A stretch of DNA of 64,000 nucleotides from contig OX465104.1 in assembly GCA_949987565.1 (NCBI GenBank), forward strand, positions 2,515,974-2,579,973. The letters run 5' to 3'. Of the stretch, positions 1 to 11,400 are shown in pieces (position 1 is the stretch's first letter; each line of letters starts with the position of its first letter). The DNA is from Luidia sarsii. Its lineage: Eukaryota; Echinodermata; Asteroidea; Paxillosida; Luidiidae. The notes beneath the pieces are model-generated. The model was not told the origin of the DNA. It searched no databases and saw nothing but the letters and a program-made list of their open reading frames with translations. The position numbers and the translations under genes are program-made.

Positions 1-326
1 GATATTTCCGGCGTCTCAAAACGCCAGAGCCAAAGACGATTCACGAGACGCAGTTGCAGTATAGTGCGGATTCGGAAAATAATGTTGACACAATAATTTC
101 ACTGTTGACATTGAATTCATAAAGGCATGCGCCTTTTTCAGATAATTTATCTTATCTGACGCTCAACCCCCCCCCCCCTTCTATCTCCCTTCCTCTCTTT
201 CTCATTCCCCCTCTCCCTTGATCTCCACTTCTTTCTGCTTTCTCACCACCTCTCCCTCGGGCTTTCTCTCTCTCTACGGGTCTCAATAAATTATTAAATT
301 CTGATTCTAATTATGATTATTATCTT

Positions 327-885
327 AAAATTTAGTGGGCCTGACGTTTCGATCCTAGCAGGACCTTTCTCAAAGGCAGAGTGACAAGGACAAAACAGAT
401 ACATGTACACGGAGGAAGGGGGGGGAGAGTGAATAGGACACGGATGAGAAACAAAGGACAAATAGTGAAGCTGGTATAGGGAGAGATCAAAGGGAAGGGC
501 AAGCGGTGGGGTAGGGATTAGTGAGAGGAGGGGGAAAGATCAAAGAGAAGGGCAAGGAGTGGGGTAGGGATTAGTGACAAGAGGGGGAAAGATCAAAGAG
601 AGAAGTGTGAAGGACTGAACACAAAAGAAGGATTATCAGAAAGCTGCATGGTGTTAGTCATTACCCTCCTGGATGTTGAGACCATGTGGTTGAATAGTCC
701 GAAGACGCTTCATCCACATTTTCTCACGGCTAAGACGGACAGCATTACTACGGTGACCAAGTGATTCTATGCCCAGTACACTCATATCTGATATCGAATG
801 ATCAGGGAGATTGAAGTGATACCCAACAGGGGTGTCCATTTTACCGGTTTTGATAGTAGACCTATGGCCATAGATCCGTTTTTTA
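327..885 (-). mobile_element. Penelope-like element 3' end with GIY-YIG endonuclease fragment
   Basis: Minus strand 880-654 encodes GHRSTIKTGKMDTPVGYHFN, NLPDHSISDM and [20 protein letters not shown], then a stop. This is the typical C-terminus of the GIY-YIG endonuclease domain of Penelope-like elements (HRS..., DTPV..HFN, W...LRT..P.GLN). It is followed by about 260 nt of C/T-rich untranslated sequence and the terminal motif GGATCGAAACGTCAGGCCC at 377-330. The reverse transcriptase and the N-terminal half of the nuclease are missing, so this is a 5'-truncated copy. Confidence 0.85.
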
Positions 886-1090
886 ATGATTATTATCATT
901 TGTATGATTAATCAGTGGACGATTGAAGTTGCTTCTTCTGAAAGCCCCGCCCCTATCCCCTGCACCATGCACCGAGAAGAAGGCCCATCTAATGACTGTG
1001 GTAGGGTATTTCAGAGCGATATAGTTATTCTCAAAAGTTAGAGGGCCTGACGTTTCGGTCACAGCAGAATCGTTCTCAAAGGCAAAGGTG

Positions 1091-1480
1091 AATGATGCTG
1101 TCCGCCTCAGCAGGGAGAAACTGTGGATTAAGCGTCTCCGCACTATCCAACCTCATGGCCTCAACATCCAGGAAGGGAATGACTAATCCTCACTTCATTA
1201 ATCCCTCTTTTCGTTCATCTTCCCTGTCCCTTTCCCCCTTGATCTATCGTCACCTCCCTCCTGTCCCTTTGATCCTCCCCACCCTTTTGTTTATTTTCCC
1301 TTTGATCTCCCCTCCCTTTGTGTACATCTGCATCCCACTCCCTTCCCTTTTGTCCTTCCTCTGTCATGTGTGTCAGGGCTTTCCTTCCCCTGACTGTCTG
1401 TGTATTTCCTTGTCACTAAATTTGCCTTTGAGAAAGGTCCTGCTAGGATCGAAACGTCAGGCTCTCTAACTTTTGAGATT
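1091..1480 (+). mobile_element. Penelope-like element 3' end, second subfamily
   Basis: Plus strand 1091-1186 reads NDAVRLSREKLWIKRLRTIQ then [11 protein letters not shown] and stop, a diverged copy of the same nuclease C-terminus. About 240 nt of C/T-rich sequence and the terminal GATCGAAACGTCAGGC hairpin motif follow (1430-1475). A facing fragment with the same motif at 1031-1083 lies on the other strand. Confidence 0.8.
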
Positions 1481-1489
1481 TATGTAGGC

Positions 1490-2230
1490 CCTAGTGCAGG
1501 TCATTTTAGTCAGTGAGCAGTTTGCAACAGTTTTTTCTATGAACTTCATGATAATAAATTATTATAATTATTCATAAGTAAATTAAATGACTCTCAGTCG
1601 GTTGTGCAAGTAGGAATCAGTGAGTATAGTTTTGAAACGATTTCATAAATGAAATATTGATAACATTTTATTGATTATTTAATAATCTATTTAATAATTT
1701 GATTATTTAATAATCTCCATCACCTTTACTCTGAGTGTCTTGTCTCATCAACACACACAAAAATAATGTCTCCTCTTCGCTTTTGAGTTGGGCCAACTTT
1801 TATAACACCGACATAAAAACAAAAACCATGACCGCTTATTAAGGGTTCACCGCTTTACCTCATTGCACTTTTATGCACTCAAAATGAGTGTGACTCGTTG
1901 CAACGCGTGACTGAGTTTCTGCCAAGAATCTTCACTTTCACTCACAAAAAAGATCTACAAACATTTTAATTATTCAACTTGATCACCTGATACGGCCTCC
2001 GAGAATTGTACGGAGGACTCTTATTGTTCAAATAGCATGTCATCTTTTAAAAAAAATCCCTCAAAATAATATCAATATTTAAACTAAATAATTGATTTGA
2101 AAAATAGAAATATCTTGAACATAACCAATAAGTGTAATCAATATGTATTCTTCTTATTTTGATTATTACTTATTTGAATATTCTTCGCTCGTATTTATTT
2201 ATCTGTTATTTTTTTTTATTAATTAACGCG
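1490..2230. other. AT-rich stretch upstream of CLCN7, no gene seen
   Basis: No coding signal or RNA gene recognised. Composition is AT-rich with short TTTAATAATC duplications near 1680-1712. It may include distal CLCN7 promoter sequence. Confidence 0.4.
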
Positions 2231-2349
2231 TGATTTACAGGCCTTCGTAGAATGTAGTCTTTCCTCAAGCGATCTAGTCAGCTGATCTGCCGGGTACACA
2301 TCGGCAACTTCTAATCCAAAATAACGCCCTGTTTCCCCGGCAGATAATC

Positions 2350-2355
2350 ATGTGA
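2350..2355 (+). promoter_or_regulatory. Minimal upstream start-stop (ATG TGA) ahead of CLCN7
   Basis: An ATG followed at once by TGA lies 33 nt before the proposed CLCN7 start codon. If the transcript begins upstream of here, it would be a one-codon uORF able to reduce initiation at the main start. The transcription start is not known. Confidence 0.3.
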
Positions 2356-2388
2356 AACTTCCTCTTTTCTGACATTGCTGGTGCAGAG

Positions 2389-2475
2389 ATGGCGTCGGGA
2401 CAAGTCCGACCACCGAGATCTGACGGACTGAAGGACGAACGTGCTCCACTTCTTGGCAATCGGAGACCAGTCGGG
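2389..2475 (+). CDS. CLCN7: CLCN7 exon 1: start codon and dileucine sorting signal
   Basis: 29 codons opened by an ATG in good context (G at -3, G at +4) and closed by a GTAAAT donor in phase 0. The peptide is basic and proline-rich and contains DERAPLL, matching the DEEAAPLL segment near the N-terminus of mammalian ClC-7 and fitting the [DE]xxxLL lysosomal targeting signal. It was chosen from this match and phase agreement, because no long ORF marks it. The 5' UTR limits are unknown. Confidence 0.72.
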
Positions 2476-5400
2476 GTAAATGTTGGGACTCAAAAACTGG
2501 GAGGAGCAGTTTGACTAGTTTGAGTTTGAGTTACATGTATTTAATTATTTGGATTGAACTATTGTCACGTACAATGTACAAAAGCTTTGACCAGATTGAG
2601 CTACAATTTACAAATTGTTCCAAATGACACAATTGCACGAATTACATTGAAATGTAGGGCACAGCCGTGGGTACATCTTAGGTCTCGTGTCACATAAGGC
2701 AATGGCATGATACAGTTATGTATTGGCAAACCGCACGTGACAATAGCCAATTCCATAGTCCTTTTCTAGTCCGAGTAATGGACCCTTACAATCGCCCTTT
2801 TTAAAAATGTTGAGGTTTCGGGCGATAGTAGGGTCCAAGGAAAACTGCTGGGAAACCCTGTAAGTAACTATGTGTTCGACTCCATGACTACCCCCGACCA
2901 AAACCCCCAGATTTTACCCCGAAAACACCCGTGAAACCGTCCCACGCACCCATCTTTGGATTAAGTGAGAATCACCGATTTCAATACTGGTCATTTGTTT
3001 CACTCACATTTGGGGAAAAAGGAGAAAGTCACCCTCAGGTGGTCGAGAAGATTCTCTCCCGTCCAACGAGCCAAAATGCGGCGGCCATCTTTGATTTTGA
3101 ACTTCACACGAAACCGCTGCACGCAAATCGATGACGTTTTGACAGGTTCGTGTGCGCAGTGGGTCTGTGTGAGTGTGTGCGCGCTCACACACGTGTTGTC
3201 TCCTAATTTCGTGTTGGCTTCTACTGGTGTGCGCAAAACGTCATCGATTTGCATGTATACCGTTTCAATTTGAAATCAAAGATGGCCAACGCATTTTGGC
3301 TCGTCGGACGGGAGAGAATCTTCTTGATCACCTGAGGGGAAATTTCTCCTTTTTCCCCCAAATGTGAGTGAAACAAATGACCAGAATTGAAATCGGTGAT
3401 TCTCACTTATTCCAAAGATGGGTGCGTGGGACGGTTTCATGGGTGTTTTCTAGGTAAAATCTGGGGGTTTCGGTCGAGGGTAGTCATGCAGTCGAACACA
3501 TCGTTGGTTGGTCATGTTTCCCTACTGAGAATCTTGGACCCTACTATCGCCCGACCCCCTCAAAAAAAAATTAGAAGGGCGACTGTGAGAGTCCAAGTTA
3601 CTCGGACTAGTGTTGGACCATGGTTGGACACGGGTCGGAACCGTGTAATAATAGTAATAAAAATAATAATAACAGATATTTAATAATACCACCTTACGTA
3701 TGACCTCAAAGTGCTTTACAAGCACAACCACCTGACCACAAAAGAAAGTGATGAACAACTTAAGTAAAAAAAATAAAAATAAAAATAAACTACAATCCCA
3801 AAACCCAAGTATCAATAATGCGAAGACGACAAGGTGTAATGCAAAAAGTAAACTAGACTGACCTTATCGCACTACACAATTTCAACGCGGCGTCGACTTG
3901 GGTAGTCCGCTTGACACGTGTTGAAACCAACCCTGCTCGGGAGGTGGGTTGAGAGCGGTCGACCCGTGTTGAGAAGTCCGACCCGTGTTGAAAAGCCGTA
4001 GTGTGAACGTCTCTGGGTTGAGTTCGACCCGTGTAACCAACGTAACGGCCGAGTGCATGCGTGCCAGCATCACACTGTAGTTATATTAAATATGGCATGA
4101 GGAGTTTTCTGATTGTATTGGGGGACTATCCGTGTTCATGGTGTTGAAAGCGCAATCCTGTGTGTAGTGCGAAAAGATCGCGCAATACACAGGTCAAAAC
4201 ATTACACACGTGTCGAGTAAATGCCAGTTTTGCGGTGAGAAGTGTGAAAACGGAGCGAAGGTGGCCCGTGTTGAAATTTTTAAGATTTTTGACACGGGTC
4301 GGACCCTTGTAGATTTCGACATGGATCGGACGTTCATCATAGCGTGCTTTAGAAGGCCTCAACTGTTCTCAGGATTTCAGGTCTGAGGCTGCATGCAGAA
4401 AGTCGGTGTTGCTTTTTTTCCTAGTCCTCATCCTTAATTGTACATCGGGTATATACATCCATGGCTATTGCAAGTTGCAAGTTTCAAGGTTGCTCAATTG
4501 ACTTGATTAAACTGCCTTCCAAAAAGATCCTGCGAGGATCTGCAAAGTTTTCCGAACCTCGCTCGGCCGCTCGACTTTGTTTAGTCACGACTCAGGTCAG
4601 GCTGTTACCGAGTTGTGAAATGTTTGTTGTGAAATGTTTGTTTATGAAATGTTTGTCTTCCTGGGCACAGGGAAGTCCCAAAACCTCAAATGCCCCAACT
4701 TCCTCTTTCTTTTTGTCGAGTGTTGTTTTAGTACTAAGCATAAACGGAAACCACGTTTGGGATTTAAGGGAAAGTGAGTGGCTGTGTTTATGGCAGTTGT
4801 CCATGTGGTTCCCTGACGTACTTAACAATATTTGTCAGGATGTTTAGCTCTTGGAACCAGACTATAACGAATAGTCTGGTTCAACCAGCCTGCAATGAGG
4901 GAACCACACGGACAACTGCCGTAACAATAGCCTTCCTGATAAGAATTTTAAAGTTTGAGAGGAGTGTTTAGTGATAAAACCGATCCGGTTTAGCCACTAA
5001 AAAACGCTGTTTGGACAGAATCGCATTTCAACATCTGGTTTTAGGCAGTGATGTTGACCTGCATGGCTGTACAGCTTGCGTAACACTAAAAGGTAACCTG
5101 GTAATAATGTAATGCGCGATGTGGGTGTGCATGATGTGTGTGTGTAGCGCGCGCTTTATGCATTTAGCGGAAGTCCGCACTGGATGTGGGCCGGCGGAGT
5201 GCGTGACCTCTGAAGACCGAAAAGAAAACCGAATCGGTTTTCAACTGCTTGCCGTAGTACGCTGTATGAATGCACAGAGTTTTAAATTGTTAAAATTTAG
5301 TCGGCCTGACGTTTCAATCCTAGCAGGACCTTTCTCAAAGGCAGAGAGAAAGGTCCTGCTAGGATCGAAACGTCAGGCCCACTAAATTTTAAGATTTGCA

Positions 5401-8400
5401 TTTTGGTAATTTTAGTCAGTAAGCAGTTTGCAACATTTTTGTATATCACCAGAGTTTTAAATTGACGACTTTCCCCCAGTTCTTTAGAAGGCGTTTTAAC
5501 TCGATTGGTTTTAACTTTTAACCCTTTTTTCTTTTCCTTTCCTGATGGATCAGACAATGCATTCTATTCAGCAAACTGACGGCAGGCGAGAGAATCGTGG
5601 TGAGGATCGACCCTCAGACGGCTCGGGACTGCGCTACCGACGTATGTCCTGGAATAAGACGCTGGTAAGATGAGATGATTGCTGCAGGAGTAACCGACTC
5701 TTCCTCGCTCTCGACTCCTGGCGAAGGCCGTTTTACGAAATGAAGGCTTAGGCTCGGGCTCAGGCTTCGTCTCCTTCTGACAAAAACCTGACAGTCCAGG
5801 TTGTGGTTTTGTTGCCGAATTTGAAGGTTTGTTGGCTTGATAGGTACAGAGTATTCCCCCAAGAAACTGGGGCCAAACGCTTGTTTTTAGATGTCTGTGA
5901 TATTATAACGAGTAAATAAATATGACTGAAGCCCAAGCTCGAGCCTAAGTCTTCATTTGGAAAACCGCCTTAGAGAAATTGATAGATAGATAAAACTTTA
6001 TTACATTCCAAAACTGGAAAATTAGGCCTAAGTGTTGTCATGAGTTCGTTTCTTGGGACACATCCTGAGGTTGCATGACGACGAACTTAGCGTGCAATTT
6101 GTGGTAAAGGCAGTGGGTGCATTCCACAGTTTGTCCAGTGACCAGTTTGTCCAGACTTATACAGTTTGAAGATGGTTATAATAGAAACCTCATGCTGTAA
6201 TATTTCTGTCTAAAACGCTGTATTTTTGGAGAAGAGAGTAAAGAAATAGTTTACATCTCACCCCTAGATCTAAATGATTTTTCGGAACAATACGTTGAAT
6301 GCTGCATTTTCGCAAAACAAATGAAGCGGTTTTACACTATTTTCTCGAGACTCGGTTGGCGGATTGAGCTGAAATTTTCACAGGTGTGCTATCTCATGCA
6401 TACATGTGTATTGGATTAGACAATGCATGGATGCTATTCTTTGACCTTGACCAATGCCTCATGGCCTCAATTGCCTCAACATCCAGGAAGGGAATGACTA
6501 ATCCTCACTTCATTAATCCCTCTTTTCTTTCATCTTCCCTGTCCCATTCCCCTTTGATCTCCCACCTTCCTCCTGTCCCTTTGATCCTCCCAACCCTATT
6601 GTTTGTTTTCCCTTTGATCTCCCCTCCCTTCCTGTGTACATCTGTATCCCACTCCCTTCCCTTTTGTCCTTCCTCTGTCATGTGTGTCAGGGCTCTCCGT
6701 ATTAAATATAAAGTACATGAAAAACATAACTTTTCAATGGAATTGTCTAATAAAGGACCTTAAAACACACAAGTAGTGGTAATTTTGAAGTTAACATGGT
6801 TAATACAAAAACTGTTGCAAACTGCTCATTGACTAAAATGACCTGTAATACATAAATCTCAAAAGTGAGAGGGCCTGACGTTTCGATCCGAGCAGGACCT
6901 TTCTCAAAGGCCTTTGAGAAAGGTTTTGCTACATGTAAATGTACATGTACACGTAGAATCGAAACGTCAGGGCCTCTAAACTTTTGAGATTTAATGGCAA
7001 TTCTAACAGACCAGGGAATTCATGTGTTCATGCCAATGACTGCACTGAAAAACAGAGCATACACTTGCGTCAGAAATGGGAACTACAGTACATGAGCCGT
7101 TGCCACGCCAACCGTGTGGACTGTTGTCCCCCTTCCCGCGCTGGTGTTTTACTACGGAGTGTGTTTCATCATTTGCGTTACGCATGGATAGATAGTCGGC
7201 AAATAAGAACCCAATCGGCAGTGTGGTAGTAGCGCCATCGATCGGACTACATGGTCAATATTATGTCACCATGAAGCGGGTTTTTTCCTGTGAGCTATGT
7301 TACTGCACGTGTGAACAATATTGGCTCACGTGTATAAGGTTACCGTCTCGGATTACTTTGGCAGCACAGGTTTCCCCCCATGCCCTGCTGGTACTCAACC
7401 CCCGATTTGTGAGACATCTTCTCTCTTCTCTTTCAAAAGAATGGAAGAGGCAAACTGATAGGATGTATCTAATACAAAGAGTAGAACACATTTAACCCTA
7501 ACCCCCTATAGTGTTGCGTGCCTGGAACCCTCCTCAATCCTCCACAATCCTCCGATGTGAGTTTGTGCAAGATGCTCACTGCCTCAATCCTCCACAATCT
7601 TCCAATATGAGTTTGTGCATGTACATGTTACCCACTTCCTCAATCCTCCACAATCCTCCAATGTGAGTTTGTGCAAGATCCTCACTGCCTCAATCCTCAA
7701 CAATCCTCCAATATGAGTTTGTGCAAGATCCCCACTGCCTCAATCCTCCACAGCTAAGTACATGTAACTGGATCCTTTGTTTATAGACAATACATGAATG
7801 GAGCTATAAGTAGGTAGCTCCATGGTACGTGCCTTTTTCAAAGTTCCACAGCTTTTCATATCCTCAAAAATCCTCCAGTGTAAATCGAACAACCTTCCTC
7901 AATCCTCTGGTGTAAATTTTACAACCTTCCTCAATCCTCCACAATCCTCCAGTGTAAATTTTACAACCTTCCTCAATCCTCCACAATCCTCCAGTGTAAA
8001 TTTGACAACCTTCCTCAATCCTCCACAATCCTCCAGTGTAAATTTTACAACCTTCCTCAATCCTCCACAATCCTCCATTACCCCCTGGAATCATTATTGG
8101 TAATTTGCGAACATACATGTACCGGTTTAGGCAATGTGTATCACTGACTCCCACTGAGTTCATTTGCACGCGGAATCTAGTGCCTTGTGGAGACCTACAT
8201 TGTAAGATAATAGGTTGAATAGGTCTCCGCGGGGAAATTGTAAAGGTTCATAGGTTTCCACTAAGGTTTTCACGAAACTGATATTTGGAAATAACTCAAA
8301 AACGGGAAATTTGTGGTGGGTAAAGATAAAGAATCTGTCGCAAATAGAAGTGTTATTTAAAAGGGACATACATGTACAATTGTACGGTCCAAATTTCTAC

Positions 8401-11400
8401 CCAGGAAAGTGAATGTGGTTGAAATGGGAGCATTTTTAAGGCATAGTTTCTCACGCGGTTGTATAGTGCACGAGAACAAAGCAATGTCTCCACAAGGATA
8501 CAGATTCAGGTATAATGTGATTTTATGCATTTATGAATGCACAGAATTGCCCTAGGAGGCGTTTTAACTCGATTGGTTGTGACTAATGCTGTCTGAATGT
8601 AGCCGTTGCCACGGAGAAAGGTTCTACTTGAGCCGGGGCTCTTCAAAGAACATTTTTTTGTGCCTTTATACTCAACATGTACAAATGTAATCATCACTGT
8701 AACTGTAAGTGCTTTGCCCCTTTGCCTCCTGAGAAAAGTGCATGCAGCCAGGGTAAGATTCAAACGCGCAACCTCACCACTGAGGTAGTTTAGGCTGTGT
8801 GGTGGATTCAAATTTGTATACCGGCAGACACCGCATTCATCGTCACACCCACGAGGTTTTTGCAATCTACTCTACCTGAAAACTCTTTGCGTTTCACTCG
8901 ATTGCAATTTCTCTTTTGAGCAAGATACTTTCAAAAGTGAAAACAAGTTTGAGTGAAATGCTCACTGGGTCTTGTCGTGAATGGCAAAGGCTGAATTCCA
9001 CGTGGATTTGCCCACGATTCAGTATCATCACAAAAAAAATCATAAATACTGGACTTGGATCTTTTGTCCAAAAAAATCCGAAAGCAAGGGGTCTCGCTAA
9101 TGGAAGGGTGCATGTCTAATTGCCCTTTTGAGGAAACAGTCTTCCGGCAGCATCTACCCACTTCTCTGCTCAGGAAGCCCCTTGGGGAGGATCCTCTGCA
9201 CTGGCAGCTCATTTAGCAATGATGTGCTTAATTGAATTAATGCCAGAATGCTATTGTGAAGAGTGCCGTTACCCCTGGAATTACTGCAAATCATGCAGTG
9301 CAACATAATGCAATCTTCCCTCCCTCCCTCCCTGCCTGCCTGCCTCCCCGCCTCCCTGCCTCCCTGCCTCCCTGCCTCCCTGCCTCCCCGCCTCCCCCTC
9401 TCTCCCTCCCTCCCTCCCTGGCTCCCTGCCTCCCTCTGCCTCCCCCTCCCTGCCTCCCTCACTCCCCGCCTGCCTCCCACCCTCCCCCTCCCTCTCTCCT
9501 CCCTCCCCCTCCCTTTCTCCCTCCCTCCCTGCTTCCCTTTCTCCCTCCCTCCGTCCCTCCCTGCCTCCCTCCCTCCCTCCCTGCTTCCCTTTCTCCCTCC
9601 CTCCACCCCTTCCTGCCTGCCTCCCTTCCTCCCTCCCCGCCTCCCACTCCCCCTCCCTCTCCCCTCCCTCTCCCCCTCCCTCGCTCCCTCCCCCTTCCTC
9701 CCTCCTTCCCTCCCTCCTTGCCTCCCTTCCTCCCTCCCTCCCTTTCTCCCTTTCTCCCCGCCTCCCTGCCTCCCTGCCTCCCTTTCTCCCCGCCTCCCTG
9801 CCTCCCTCCCTCCCTTTCTCCCCTCCTCCCTGCCTCCCACCCTCCCTTTCTCCCTTTCTCCCCGCCTCCCTGCCTCCCTCCCTCCCTTTCTCCCTTTCTC
9901 CCCGCCTCCCTGCCTCCCTGCCTCCCTTTCTCCCTTTCTCCCCGCCTCCCTGCCTCCCTGCCTCCCTTTCTCCCCGCCTCCCTGCCTCCCTCCCTCCCTT
10001 TCTCCCCTCCTCCCTGCCTCCCACCCTCCCTTTCTCCCTTTCTCCCCGCCTCCCTGCCTCCCTGCCTCCCTTTCTCCCTTTCTCCCCGCCTCCCTGCCTC
10101 CCTCCCTCCCTTTCTCCTTTTCTCCCCGCCTCCCTGCCTCCCTGCCTTCCTGTACCAAGTAGGATTTGAACCCTCAATCATAGCGCAGAAATGTGCCACA
10201 GTAACCAATTCACCACAGATGAATACACACTCAGATAGGTCTACATTAAGTCTCAACACCCTTCTGTTCCAGCCACTCTAACCTGCCAGAGTTCATTCCG
10301 GTTCCCGTTTTTAATCATACAAGTACCAACAATGAACGCTTTCCCTGTCAAACTCCCGTGCCAACGTAACAGTCTTTCACCTCAGCTGCACTACTGCCAG
10401 GTTGAATCTCGTACAGTCTGACAGACAATCAAGTTGAATGCCGGTAAAGAACTTAGCCAGAAACCCGTCAGGCCACACTTGAGAGGAGGACACTTCCGCC
10501 TCAAAAAACACCAAATCACCCACAGTGAGAGACAAGGCCCAGCACTTAAACGCTCTTCCCTTAAAGGGGAATGAAACCCAGAGAAAAATGTTGGCTAAAT
10601 TCGATTGGGTGTTAAAAACAACCTACAATTACCTATGTGCTACTCACCTACGAGTTTCATAAAGAGGGAAAAATCATGGAATTCGGTGGTCGAATTCGCA
10701 TTCCCGCAAACCGCCATCTTTTTGAATGGCCCGCCAGTCACTGCAGGGGGTATGACATAGCAACGGAAAACTCCCGCATGGGCCTGGACGGATGGATGTA
10801 CTCCTACTACATATAGGCATATTGTGTGCAGTAATACACTCGCGAGCTGAACGATGGTGTACTGCCAGGCTTTTGGATGTCAAAATGCCAGCGGGAAAAA
10901 GCTGGGGAAATCTTTCCATGCAGTTCCCAACAAGGACAAGAGACCTGTATATAACTGCACGCAGTATGTAGTAGGGGTACATCCGTCCAGGCCCATGCAG
11001 GAGTTTTCCGTTGCGATATTATACCCTCCGCAGTGACTGGCGGGCCATTCGAAAAGATGGCGGTTTGCGGGAACGCGAATACAACCACCGAATTCCATGA
11101 TTTTTCCCTCTTTATGAAACTCATAGGTGAGTAGCACATAGGTAATTGTAGGTTGTTTTTAACACCCAATCAGATAAGCCAACATTTTTCTCTGGGTTTC
11201 ATTCTCCTTTAATATCAACCTGGACATTTAATCAATGTGCCTTCAGGGACAGCCAGCGGATTTGTTCAATCGATTTTATGGGGAAATGCTAAATCTAGGA
11301 ATTGATGTTCGCCTGTGCTCCCATTCTGGTTCACCGACTGTCTGTCTTGAGTCCGCGTTCCATGTTTGTCTCACGGCGTCATGGGAATCCTTTCATCTTG

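Noticed and set aside
9154..10281. Long ORFs on both strands (up to about 340 codons, PSLP- or GGREA-rich)
   Set aside because: Readings of a C/T satellite in several frames; no conserved domain, no codon structure.
10807..11169. Minus-strand 120-codon ORF across the THAP foldback
   Set aside because: It is antisense to the THAP reading and inside inverted arms; no domain.
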